In this document: positions 16,750 through 24,719 of the stretch, piece after piece | How positions within the stretch are numbered: position 1 is the stretch's first letter | Layout: every line of letters begins with the position of its first letter | DNA from: an uncultured Collinsella sp. | Lineage (GTDB): Bacteria; Actinomycetota; Coriobacteriia; Coriobacteriales; Coriobacteriaceae | DNA: 46,427 nt | Assembly (NCBI GenBank): GCA_900539735.1 | Contig: UQDE01000015.1 | Location: forward strand, 1-46,427 | Direction of reading: 5' to 3' | The notes under the pieces: generated by a model | Database searches by the model: none | Told to the model about the DNA's origin: nothing | The model's input: the letters and a program-made list of their open reading frames with translations, nothing else | Program-made: the position numbers and the translations under genes

Positions 16750-17739
16750 ATGCATGCAGCGGCAATTAACCTTCGGGGGGGGGTATCTCCTAGGAGAACC
16801 CGCCTCCGAGGCCAATCTATCATCGAGTACGTCCTGATCATCGCGGTCATCGGCCTGGTGATCGTGTTCGCGGGACCCGGCGTGGCCGGAGCCATCCGCA
16901 ACCAGTTAAACCTGGTCGGCAACACGGTGAACAATGGGACGGTTGGCGGCGTCGAGGGAGGCGCATCCGGCGGAGAGTCTGCAGGTACCGATTCCGCGAC
17001 CGTCCAGGCGGCTATCGCCAAGGACGCGAAGGACTGGACCCTCGAAGAGCAGAAGGCCGTGGCCGAGGACATCGCCGCGAAGGGCGAGGCATCGTCCGCC
17101 TTCGCCAAGGCGGAGGCCGCGATGAATGCAGGGACGAAGTTCTCGATGAAGCTCACCGATGGTCAGACGCTCGAGTACAAGATTATCGGCATCAACCACG
17201 ATGACTTGGCCGATGGTAGCGGCAAGGCGGGCCTGACGTTCCTCGCCACCTCGACGGGTATCAAATCTCGCGTGAACGCCACCAACACCAATGCCGGTGG
17301 CTGGGAGAAGTCGGAACTCCGCGCGAAGATGAACTCCGGCGAGATCTGGAACCTGATGCTCTCCGATTTCCAATCCAAGGTGAAGCCGGTCAGGAAGCTG
17401 ACGAACAACGTTGATGGAACCGACAAGAATGCCGCCGTGACGGCGACCTCGGACAAGCTGTTCATGCTCAGTTATTCCGAAATCGTCGAGACCCCTTATA
17501 GCGGCTGGTCTGGTTATTCTTGGATCGGAAACGAAGGAACCCAGTACGAGGCCTTCAAGGGTAAGGTGACGAACAATTATTCGGGTAACGATTGCCTGAG
17601 TGTTGGCGTCGCTTGGTGGGAGCGTTCCTTGAATCCGAGCGCCTCTGCGCTCTTCCTCTATGTCAACAGCAACGGCGATCCGTCGTACAACTACGGCGCG
17701 ACGAACTCGAATCGCGTCTGCCCAGCTTGGTGCTTCTAG
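16750..17739 (+). CDS. Type IVb pilin-like protein fused to a DUF6273-like domain, with a G9 tract in its leader
   Basis: A 329-residue protein. A basic leader ends RLRG, followed by QSIIEYVLIIAVIGLVIVF, a class III prepilin signal: Gly at -1, Glu at +5, Tyr at +6 and a long hydrophobic helix, as in Flp/Tad pilins. A Gly/Ser linker and Ala-rich helix follow, then a DUF6273-like domain from about 125 to 329 (DKLFMLSYSEI, GVAWWERSLNPSASALFLYV, ending VCPAWCF). GAAGGGAG six bases before the ATG fixes the start. Codons 9-11 include nine consecutive G at 16775-16783. With G8 or G10 the frame meets an early stop, so the gene may be switched by slipped-strand mispairing. A strong terminator follows. 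Confidence 0.8.
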   Translation: MHAAAINLRGGVSPRRTRLRGQSIIEYVLIIAVIGLVIVFAGPGVAGAIRNQLNLVGNTVNNGTVGGVEGGASGGESAGTDSATVQAAIAKDAKDWTLEEQKAVAEDIAAKGEASSAFAKAEAAMNAGTKFSMKLTDGQTLEYKIIGINHDDLADGSGKAGLTFLATSTGIKSRVNATNTNAGGWEKSELRAKMNSGEIWNLMLSDFQSKVKPVRKLTNNVDGTDKNAAVTATSDKLFMLSYSEIVETPYSGWSGYSWIGNEGTQYEAFKGKVTNNYSGNDCLSVGVAWWERSLNPSASALFLYVNSNGDPSYNYGATNSNRVCPAWCF

Positions 17740-17750
17740 ATTCATCTGTT

Positions 17751-17782
17751 AAGCCTGCACGGCCTGTGCGGGCTTTTCTTTT
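17751..17782 (+). terminator. Rho-independent terminator of the pilin-DUF6273 gene
   Basis: AAGCCTGCAC (17751-17760) pairs with GTGCGGGCTT (17766-17775) across GGCCT and is followed by a T-rich tail TTTTCTTTT. It begins 12 bases after the stop codon at 17739. Confidence 0.85.
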
Positions 17783-18202
17783 GGCGGTTACTCGAACGGT
17801 TTGATGTTTGTGGCATAGGTTATCGGTTTGAGGAGAAATGGGGTCATACAGCGGCTCTCAGAGCGCCTGCTGCACTCCCCCGCCATTACCCCTGCGGCGT
17901 CCTCGTATGGAGCCCATCCTGGTTGGCATATCGTTGCAATCGCTCACTTGTCCACCGGTCAAGTGAACTACTGGAATAAATACAGCGACACGCTTGTCCG
18001 TTACAGTCGCTATATCTGTGTAAATCGCCGCGATAAATACAGCCCGTACTCGGCTGTATACCAGCTACGCGTATGTAGATTCATATCGCGTTAATAAATC
18101 GGCTCAAGCGCGTGCAAAACGCGCAAGTAGCCGCAAAAGGCGAATATCGCGTAGGTAGATTTTTAGCACCCTGTTGCTTAATCAAAATTAAGCAATTGCT
18201 TA
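17783..18202. other. Gap between the pilin-like gene and tRNA-Pro
   Basis: About 420 bp with no supportable gene. It is AT-richer than the backbone, has two copies of ATAAATACAGC and a short palindrome GCTTAAT/ATTAAGC near 18178-18195. It is the outer edge of the accessory zone against the tRNA gene, a place where elements integrate, but no integrase or clear attachment repeat is visible. Confidence 0.4.
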
Positions 18203-18235
18203 AAACAAAAAAGGTCAGGCACAAGGTGCCTGACC
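18203..18235 (-). terminator. Rho-independent terminator of tRNA-Pro
   Basis: GGTCAGGCAC (18213-18222) and GTGCCTGACC (18226-18235) are perfect 10-bp arms around AAG; on the minus strand a run TTTTTTGTTTT follows. It lies 10 bases beyond the tRNA CCA end. Confidence 0.85.
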
Positions 18236-18245
18236 TGCAAACTTC

Positions 18246-18322
<77 letters not shown>

Positions 18323-18406
18323 AAGCTTTTGTTTGTTGCTCTGCTCTCGCTCGCAACAGGGAGTATATTAACCCGAAACTTTACCCTTGCGCAAGAACTT
18401 TTTTAA

Positions 18407-19621
18407 TTATTTTTTGAGCAAGTCCAAAATTGTATCTGCGAGCTGGGGTTTTGTTAGCACGGGAAGTTCTTGCGTCCCTGCTGTGCTTACAATCCAGGCC
18501 TTATTGGTGTCGGTTCCAAAGCCCGAATCGGCGCGCGAGACATCGTTGGCGATAATGGCATCGCAACCCTTACGGGCAAGTTTGTGCTGCGCGTACTCCA
18601 CGACGTTATCGGTCTCGGCTGCAAATCCGATCACACGGCGCTCGCCCTTCTGGCGCGAGAGCTCGGCCAAAATATCAACGGTCTCGACGAGCTCGATACG
18701 ATCCAAGCGTTCGTTGGCCTTTTTGAGTTTATGGTCGGCAGGGGCCGCGGGGGTGTAGTCGGCGACAGCGGCCGCGCAAATGGCCGCATCGGCCGTCTGG
18801 AAGGCGTTTAACGCCGCCTGCAGCATCTCTGCGGCGGTCTGCACCCGCACGCACTCTACACCTCGGGGAACATCGAGCGATGTCGGTCCCAGCACAAGCG
18901 TGACCTCAGCACCGCGGCGAGCAGCCTCCCCCGCCAGGGCGATGCCCATCTTGCCCGACGACCGATTGCCGATAAAACGCACCGGATCGATTGGCTCATG
19001 CGTGGGGCCGGCGGTGATCACGATGCGCTTGTCCGCCAGGTCCTGCGGCGCGGGGTTGAGCACCTCGCAGATGGCTTCGACGATGTCCTCGGGCTCGCTC
19101 ATGCGCCCCGTGTCCACGTCGCCGCAGGCAAGGTAGCCGCTGCCGGGTCCCACCACATGGACGCCACGGTCGCGCAACGTGGCCATGTTGGCCTGCGTCG
19201 CCGGTGCCTTCCACATGCCGTTGTTCATAGCGGGTGCGATCACAATGGGTCGCGGCGTGGCGAGGAGCGTCGTGGAAATCAGGTCATCGGCAATGCCGTT
19301 GGCCATCTTTGCGATGATATTGGCCGTTGCGGGCGCCACGACTACCAGGTCGGGCTCCTGCGCGAGCGAAATATGGTGGATGGGGTCGGAGGGGTCGTCG
19401 AACAGGCCCACCGCGACCGGCTCATTGGTGAGCGCGCGGAAGGTAAGCGGCCCCACAAACTCCGTGGCATGCTCGCTCATAACGACCTTGACGCGAGCGC
19501 CACGTTTTTGCAGCAGGCGCACGATATTGCACGACTTATAGGCGGCGATCCCGCCGGTAATACCCAGCAGGATCGTTTTTCCCTCAAGTTGCATTGAATT
19601 GTTGGATGCCGCCGTCATCAT
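18407..19621 (-). CDS. coaBC: Bifunctional phosphopantothenoylcysteine decarboxylase/phosphopantothenate--cysteine ligase
   Basis: A 404-residue cytosolic flavoenzyme for two steps of coenzyme A synthesis: it joins 4'-phosphopantothenate with Cys and decarboxylates the product. The N-terminal CoaC domain has the flavin-binding LGITGGIAAYKS, the catalytic His in PIHHISLAQ, the PAMNNGMW loop and the Cys-bearing GYLACGDVDTGRM flap. The C-terminal CoaB half begins ITAGPTHEPIDPVRFIGNRS and contains GFAAETD. The start ATG at 19621 directly follows the stop of the zinc-ribbon gene with AAGGAAG upstream. Length is normal. Confidence 0.95.
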   Translation of the reverse strand: MMTAASNNSMQLEGKTILLGITGGIAAYKSCNIVRLLQKRGARVKVVMSEHATEFVGPLTFRALTNEPVAVGLFDDPSDPIHHISLAQEPDLVVVAPATANIIAKMANGIADDLISTTLLATPRPIVIAPAMNNGMWKAPATQANMATLRDRGVHVVGPGSGYLACGDVDTGRMSEPEDIVEAICEVLNPAPQDLADKRIVITAGPTHEPIDPVRFIGNRSSGKMGIALAGEAARRGAEVTLVLGPTSLDVPRGVECVRVQTAAEMLQAALNAFQTADAAICAAAVADYTPAAPADHKLKKANERLDRIELVETVDILAELSRQKGERRVIGFAAETDNVVEYAQHKLARKGCDAIIANDVSRADSGFGTDTNKAWIVSTAGTQELPVLTKPQLADTILDLLKK

Positions 19622-20341
19622 TTAGGCTTCCTTGCTCGGGAGTACCAGGAGGCGGTGGCAGTACGGGCAGTGCGTAATCTCGCTACCGTCGTGGTTGAGG
19701 TCGCTCATGGACGATGCCTGCAGCGCGGTGTGGCAGACCGTGGGGATGTTGCCCTGGATGGTCTCGACCGCCAGGCCGCGGAACTGCTTGAGCAGACGCT
19801 CGTAGTCGGTGAGCACGTCGGTCGGCAGTGTGGCGGCAAGCGCGGTGCGCTCCTTAGTGGCGGCGTCAATCTGAGCCTGCAGGTCGGAAGCCTTGGCGCG
19901 GGCGGCCTTGGTATCGGCCTTCACGCCCTCCTCGAACTTGGCGATGATTGCCTGCGCGCGAGTCTCGCGGTCGAGCGCCTCCTTATGGGCGACAACGACA
20001 TCCTTGCGGGTGTGCTCGATCTTGTCCAGACGCTTTGCCAGGGTGGCAAGCTCATTCTCCAGGTCCTGAACCTCGCGGTAGTCAGAGCCATCAACGTGGC
20101 GCTTCTTGGCGGCCTCGATGGCGTTATTGGTCTGGATCTCGGTGGTGTTGAGATCGTCGAGCTCAATGTCCAGATCCTTGCGCTGGGCGTAGAGTTTGGT
20201 CATCTCGGACTTGAGCTTCACATAGGTCTTACGCTTTGAGGCGAGCTCCTTGAGCTCCGGCATATTGGCAAGTTCGCTCTTGTTGCGGGCGAGCTCCAAA
20301 TCGATCTGTTGCAGCTTGAGTAGCGTAGCGCCGGCGCTCAT
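19622..20341 (-). CDS. Coiled-coil protein with C-terminal zinc ribbon (CT398-type)
   Basis: A 239-residue protein: an extended coiled coil from about 10 to 175 (LLKLQQIDLELARNKSEL, later VQDLENELATLAKRLDKIEH) and a C-terminal C4 zinc-ribbon-like part. The second knuckle CPYCHRLLV is intact; the first shows only one Cys (IPTVCHTAL), where CxxC is usual, so metal binding may be altered. The ATG at 20341 with AAAGGAGA upstream overlaps the Nif3-type gene by 4 bases. Homologues commonly sit next to Nif3-family genes; the role is not established. Confidence 0.8.
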   Translation of the reverse strand: MSAGATLLKLQQIDLELARNKSELANMPELKELASKRKTYVKLKSEMTKLYAQRKDLDIELDDLNTTEIQTNNAIEAAKKRHVDGSDYREVQDLENELATLAKRLDKIEHTRKDVVVAHKEALDRETRAQAIIAKFEEGVKADTKAARAKASDLQAQIDAATKERTALAATLPTDVLTDYERLLKQFRGLAVETIQGNIPTVCHTALQASSMSDLNHDGSEITHCPYCHRLLVLPSKEA

Positions 20342-21147
20342 AAGTTCTCTCCTTTTGTCACAGTCCACCATTGGCAAGGGTTCAGTATTTTAATCGCATG
20401 ACGGGGGTCGACCCCGGCGTCAACTGCAGAGTTCATCAATATATCAACGAACGGCTCCTCGGAGCGGTCGTGGCCGAGCAGAATCACGCTCAGTCCGCGC
20501 AGGGCAAGGTCCTGCGCCACGTGGTAGCCCGCCTCGCCCGTCACAATAACATCTGCGCCCGCGGCGATGGCGAGCTCACCAAAGTCGCCGAGGGAGCCGC
20601 CCAGAATGGCGACGGTGCGGCACGGGTGCTCGGCGTCGCCCCATACGCGGGGGTCGCTGCCAAAGGCCATGGCGGCACGGTTGGCGAGATCGCGCAGGTT
20701 GCAGGCGTCGTGGAGGGACGCGAGTGCGCCCAGACCGGTGAGCTCGGGCTCGTCCACATGCTCCAGCGAGCTCATGGGCTCAGCGCCCAGCAACTCACTC
20801 AGGCGAACGCGTGCTTCGTGCGAGCGGTCCAGGTTGGTGTGAAGCGAGATGATGCTCACGCCGCAACGAGCTGCCTCGTATAGTGCAGCGCTGCACTGGG
20901 GACGCGCGGAATCGGCCGGACAAAAGGCCTCGGGCGCCTTGATATAGATGGGATGATGCGTCAGCAGCACGTTGGTACCGGCCTCGAGGGCGCGGTTCAC
21001 GTTGGCTTCGGTCGCGTCGAGCGCGCAGGCCACGTTGGTAATCTCGGCGGCAGGGTCGCCCACGGATAAGCCTACGTGGTCCCAGCCCTCGGCGTCCGCC
21101 TTGGGGTAGCGCGTCAGCAGGGCACGCTCGAGCTGGGCGACGATCAT
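20338..21147 (-). CDS. Nif3-like dinuclear metal-centre protein
   Basis: A 269-residue cytosolic protein of the YqfO/YbgI/NIF3 family, which forms toroidal hexamers with two metal ions per subunit. Metal-ligand motifs are present: LLTHHPIY, SIISLHTNLD and, near the end, VTGEAGYH then LLGHDRSEEPFVD. It is often annotated GTP cyclohydrolase I type 2, which is not supported; the function is uncertain. It overlaps both neighbours by 4 bases, so it is tightly coupled with the cysteine desulfurase upstream and the zinc-ribbon protein downstream. Confidence 0.88.
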   Translation of the reverse strand: MIVAQLERALLTRYPKADAEGWDHVGLSVGDPAAEITNVACALDATEANVNRALEAGTNVLLTHHPIYIKAPEAFCPADSARPQCSAALYEAARCGVSIISLHTNLDRSHEARVRLSELLGAEPMSSLEHVDEPELTGLGALASLHDACNLRDLANRAAMAFGSDPRVWGDAEHPCRTVAILGGSLGDFGELAIAAGADVIVTGEAGYHVAQDLALRGLSVILLGHDRSEEPFVDILMNSAVDAGVDPRHAIKILNPCQWWTVTKGENL

Positions 21148-22322
21148 GCGGCACCTACGATCGACAACAGCGTCTGGGCAAACTCGTCCAGATCGCCCGG
21201 GTTCACCCGGTCATCGAACGAGATGCGAAGGGCGCCCAGCGCCTGCTCGCGACCGATGCCCATCGCGCTTAAAACATGGCTCGGGTCCATGCTGCCGCTG
21301 GAGCACGCCGAGCCTGCCGATACCTCAAAGCCGGCGGCGTCGAGCTTAATGATGAGCTCCTCGGAGTCCATGCCGTCAATGTAGATCGATACCATGCCGG
21401 GCAGACGGTCAGCCTGCGCGTAGTCGCCCATGGTGGCATGAATACGCGGATGAGCCGTAAGCGTGGCGTAAAGTTTGTCGGATAAGGCCTGCAGCGTTGC
21501 GCGCTCCTTGGCAACATTCGGCAACAGCGCGGAGGTGGCAGCGGCGAAGGCCAGCTGCGTGCGCAGGTCCTGCGTGCCAGCGCGACGGCCGGCTTCCTGT
21601 CCACCGCCAAAGATGCGCGGACGCAGCGGCGTTCGGTTCTTAAGGTAGAGCGCGCCGGAGGCCACAGGACCGCCAATCTTGTGCGCGGCAACGGTCATAG
21701 CATCGACGCCCAGCTTGGTGACATCGAGCGGAATATGCAAGTAGCCCTGGATGGCGTCGGTATGGAACAGGGCACCCGCGGCGTGCGCGGCGGCGGCAAG
21801 TTCGCGGATAGGCTGCACCACACCGGTCTCGTTATTGGCGACCATAATGCTCACGAGCGCGACGTCGTCGCCGAGCAAGTCGCTCAGCGCGGCAGGCTCA
21901 ATGTAGCCCATGCGGCAGGGCTGCACTAGGTCGACGGTAAATCCGGCGGCACGCAGCAGCGGCAGGTTGTCCAGAATCGAATCGTGCTCGATGGCCGACA
22001 CGATTACACGATCGCGCTTGCGATCGCGCTGACGAGCGCCCTCGGCAAGACCGAGCAGCGCCAGCTGGTTGGCCTCGGTACCGCCGTTGGTCAGGACAAT
22101 CTCGGACGGGCGGACGCGTGCGCCAAAGCTGCGGGCAATCTCGCGACGTGCAACCTCCAGACGCGCGGCGGCTTTGCGGCCAAGCGAGTGTAGCGAGTTG
22201 GGGTTGACGCCGGCAAGCTCGCTGTCGTCGTACTCGCGCTGCGCAAGGAGCGCCTCGGCGCGCATGGGCGTCGAGGCGGCATAGTCAAGATTAACGGGTA
22301 TGCGGTTTTGACCTGCGGTCAT
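21144..22322 (-). CDS. Cysteine desulfurase (NifS/IscS family)
   Basis: A 392-residue PLP enzyme moving sulfur from cysteine to acceptors for Fe-S clusters or tRNA thiolation. It has the start VNLDYAASTPMR, EIVLTNGGTEANQLAL, PLP-binding Lys215 in TVAAHKIGGP, the GGGQEAGRRAGT loop and active-site Cys340 in SAGSACSSGS. The long Cys loop with SSGS suggests the NifS/IscS rather than the SufS group. The gene heads a unit with the Nif3-type and zinc-ribbon genes, overlapping by 4 bases. No scaffold gene (iscU) is adjacent. Which sulfur pathway it serves is not shown by the sequence. Confidence 0.93.
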   Translation of the reverse strand: MTAGQNRIPVNLDYAASTPMRAEALLAQREYDDSELAGVNPNSLHSLGRKAAARLEVARREIARSFGARVRPSEIVLTNGGTEANQLALLGLAEGARQRDRKRDRVIVSAIEHDSILDNLPLLRAAGFTVDLVQPCRMGYIEPAALSDLLGDDVALVSIMVANNETGVVQPIRELAAAAHAAGALFHTDAIQGYLHIPLDVTKLGVDAMTVAAHKIGGPVASGALYLKNRTPLRPRIFGGGQEAGRRAGTQDLRTQLAFAAATSALLPNVAKERATLQALSDKLYATLTAHPRIHATMGDYAQADRLPGMVSIYIDGMDSEELIIKLDAAGFEVSAGSACSSGSMDPSHVLSAMGIGREQALGALRISFDDRVNPGDLDEFAQTLLSIVGAA

Positions 22323-22328
22323 AAGGGT

Positions 22329-23000
22329 TTATGCCTCCTGTGCGGCCTCGTTGCCCAGCTTCTGCAGCAGCGCAACCTCGGCAGCGGGATCTTGGGACTT
22401 AAATACGGCGGAGCCGGCCACCAGGACATCGGCACCGGCCTTGACGACCTCGGCGATGTTTTTGGAAGAGATGCCGCCGTCGACCTCGATCATGGGCGAC
22501 ACGCCGTGGCGCTCGCACATGGCTTTGAGCTCGTGGAGCTTGGCGATGGTGCCCGGGATAAAGCTCTGGCCGCCAAAGCCGGGGTTCACGCTCATCAGCA
22601 GCACCATATCGACGACGTCGATGATGCTCTCGAGCACGCACACGGGGGTGGCGGGGTTGAGCACCACACCGGCCTTGACGCCGCGCTGCTGAAGATGCGT
22701 GAGCGTGCGGTGCAGGTGCGTGGAGGCCTCATAGTGCACGGTGATCATGTCGGCACCGGCGTCGGCGTACCAATCGACCGTCTCGTCGGGGTTCGATACC
22801 ATCAGGTGCGCGTCGACCGGCACGTCGGTGGAGCGCTTGACGGCCTTGAGGATGTCAACGCCAAAGGTGAGGTTGCCGGTAAAATGACCGTCCATAACGT
22901 CAAAGTGCACGTAATCGGCGCCGGCGATCTTGTCGAGCTCGCCCTTGAGGTTGGCCATGTCGGCCGAAAGGACGGACGGAGCGATTTTGATGGAACCCAT
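22329..23000 (-). CDS. rpe: Ribulose-phosphate 3-epimerase
   Basis: A 223-residue TIM-barrel enzyme of the pentose phosphate pathway interconverting ribulose 5-phosphate and xylulose 5-phosphate. Family motifs: KIAPSVLSADMANL, VHFDVMDGHF with the metal Asp, VDAHLMVSNP, LMSVNPGFGGQSF and IEVDGGISSKN with the second Asp. GAAAGG precedes the ATG at 23000. It is 18 bases from gpsA and 6 from the desulfurase start; length is normal. Confidence 0.95.
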   Translation of the reverse strand: MGSIKIAPSVLSADMANLKGELDKIAGADYVHFDVMDGHFTGNLTFGVDILKAVKRSTDVPVDAHLMVSNPDETVDWYADAGADMITVHYEASTHLHRTLTHLQQRGVKAGVVLNPATPVCVLESIIDVVDMVLLMSVNPGFGGQSFIPGTIAKLHELKAMCERHGVSPMIEVDGGISSKNIAEVVKAGADVLVAGSAVFKSQDPAAEVALLQKLGNEAAQEA

Positions 23001-23018
23001 GGTAGTAGCCTTTCTGCG

Positions 23019-24026
23019 CTAGTCGTTGAGTCCGTAGAACTCTTGAGAGGGGACGCGGTCGGTAAGAATCTCGAGCGCCCTATCCAAAGTAACACCGTTG
23101 TAGAGCGTTTGCTCCACGGCAAAGGTGAGCGGAATGTCTACGCCCAGTGAACGGGCGAGCTCGCTGACGCTGCGGGCCGCGACGGCGCCCTCAACCACCA
23201 TATGCGTGCGCGTCTGATACTCGTCGAGCGACACGCCGTGGGCAAACTCGTAGCCAAAGGTGCGGTTGCGCGAGTGCTCCGAGGTGCAGGTGGCAATGAG
23301 GTCGCCCATGCCGGCAAGTCCCATGCAGGTCATAGCTTGACCGCCGCGGGCATGCACCAGACGGCTAATCTCGGCCAGGCCGCGCGTCATGATGAGGGCG
23401 AGCGTGTTGTCGCCGGCACCGGTGCCGGCGGAGATGCCGCACACGATGGCGATGACATTTTTCATGGCGCCGCAGACCTCGACACCGGTCATGTCTTGCG
23501 ACAGATAGATGCGGAAGGCCGTGGACAGGAGCAGGTCCTTAAAGGTCTCCCCTATCTGCGGATGTTCGCTGGCGATGACGGCGGCAGAAAGCCCGCCGCG
23601 GCAGATCTCCTCGGCATGGTTGGGGCCCGAGAGCGCCGCCACGCGCGCCTCGTTGCCGATCTCGCTGGCGATGACCTCGCTCATGAGCAGGCCGGACTCG
23701 GGCTCAATGCCCTTGGTGAGGCAGAGCACCGGGGTGTCGGCGGCGATGAAGGGTGCTGCCTGATGACATACGCTGCGCAGGTGCGTGGAGGGCACGGCAA
23801 AGATGACGGCCTCGGCGCCGTCGAGCGCCAGCGATAGGTCCGTGGTGGCGACGACGTTGTCAGGCAGCTCGTAGTCCACCAGATACCGGGGATTGCGGTG
23901 CTCGCCGTTAATGCCGGCGGCCGTCTGCTCACTATGGGCCCACATGGTCACGCGCTCGGCTCGCGCGGCGGCAAGGCCGGCGACGGCGGTTCCCCAGGAG
24001 CCGGAGCCAATCAGCGCAACATTCAT
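23019..24026 (-). CDS. gpsA: Glycerol-3-phosphate dehydrogenase [NAD(P)+]
   Basis: A 335-residue cytosolic enzyme making sn-glycerol 3-phosphate from dihydroxyacetone phosphate for phospholipid synthesis. N-terminal Rossmann fold with VALIGSGSWGTAVAGLAA; central SGPNHAEEI, the catalytic Lys in CGAMKNVIAIVCGI and GLAGMGDLIATC. It follows plsY directly (the PlsY stop is 9 bases before the ATG), so the supplier of glycerol 3-phosphate and the enzyme that uses it are co-transcribed. TAGGAGAGA is the ribosome site. Confidence 0.96.
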   Translation of the reverse strand: MNVALIGSGSWGTAVAGLAAARAERVTMWAHSEQTAAGINGEHRNPRYLVDYELPDNVVATTDLSLALDGAEAVIFAVPSTHLRSVCHQAAPFIAADTPVLCLTKGIEPESGLLMSEVIASEIGNEARVAALSGPNHAEEICRGGLSAAVIASEHPQIGETFKDLLLSTAFRIYLSQDMTGVEVCGAMKNVIAIVCGISAGTGAGDNTLALIMTRGLAEISRLVHARGGQAMTCMGLAGMGDLIATCTSEHSRNRTFGYEFAHGVSLDEYQTRTHMVVEGAVAARSVSELARSLGVDIPLTFAVEQTLYNGVTLDRALEILTDRVPSQEFYGLND

Positions 24027-24035
24027 GACTCTCTC

Positions 24036-24719
24036 CTACTTATCGTCGGGCTCGGTGACGCGCTTGGTAAACGAGAGCTTGGACTCCTTACCCGTCATGA
24101 GCTTTTTGATGTTCGCACGATGGGCCCACACCACAGTAATGCCGATCAGCGCCATGCAAAACTTAAGTCCGAGGCTGCTGTACGGAAAGACCGCGCAGGC
24201 AGCGATGGGAAGACCGATGGCCGCGGCAAGCGAGCCCACCGACACAAACTTGGTGATGGCGACGGCCACGATAAACATGCCCAGCAGCGAAAGTCCGATG
24301 GGCCAGTACCAGGCGAGGATGACGCCCAGACCAACTGCGATGCCCTTGCCGCCATGGAAGTTGAGGTAGGGCGAGAAGATGTGGCCCCACACGGCTGCCA
24401 GGCAAATGACGCCGAGCATCCAGTCGCCGGGGGCTCCAGGCGCCATAATGTTCGGCGGAAAGCCATAGCCCAAGTCGGCAATGAGCGGACGCGCGATAAG
24501 GACGCAGATGGCGCCCTTAAGGCAGTCGAGCAGCAGCGTGAGCGCGGCCACCTTGGGGCCGGCCACACGCAGGGCGTTGGTGGTGCCGATGTTGCCGGAG
24601 CCCGCCTTGCGAATGTCGGTGTGGTTGAACACGCGGCCCAGGATCAGGCCAAACGGAATCGCCCCGATAAAGAACGAGACCACGGCGCAGATGGCGGTCA
24701 GCAGAATCGGATTATGCAT
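24036..24719 (-). CDS. plsY: Acyl-phosphate:glycerol-3-phosphate acyltransferase
   Basis: A 227-residue integral membrane enzyme that starts phospholipid synthesis by acylating glycerol 3-phosphate with acyl-phosphate. Family motifs are present: FIGAIPFGLILGR, KAGSGNIGTTNALRVAG, and HIFSPYLNFHGGKGIAVGLG. About six hydrophobic segments. The ATG at 24719 overlaps the 3' end of der by 8 bases; upstream in-frame starts lie inside der and are rejected. The C-terminal tail is charged. Confidence 0.94.
   Translation of the reverse strand: MHNPILLTAICAVVSFFIGAIPFGLILGRVFNHTDIRKAGSGNIGTTNALRVAGPKVAALTLLLDCLKGAICVLIARPLIADLGYGFPPNIMAPGAPGDWMLGVICLAAVWGHIFSPYLNFHGGKGIAVGLGVILAWYWPIGLSLLGMFIVAVAITKFVSVGSLAAAIGLPIAACAVFPYSSLGLKFCMALIGITVVWAHRANIKKLMTGKESKLSFTKRVTEPDDK

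Noticed and set aside
17828..18094. 88-codon frame before tRNA-Pro with repeated NKYS/DKYS residues
   Set aside because: Due to two copies of ATAAATACAGC; no ribosome site or recognisable fold, so not called.
20338..21147. Calling the Nif3-like protein GTP cyclohydrolase I type 2
   Set aside because: This label is a common database transfer; motifs show only the dinuclear metal fold and not the activity.
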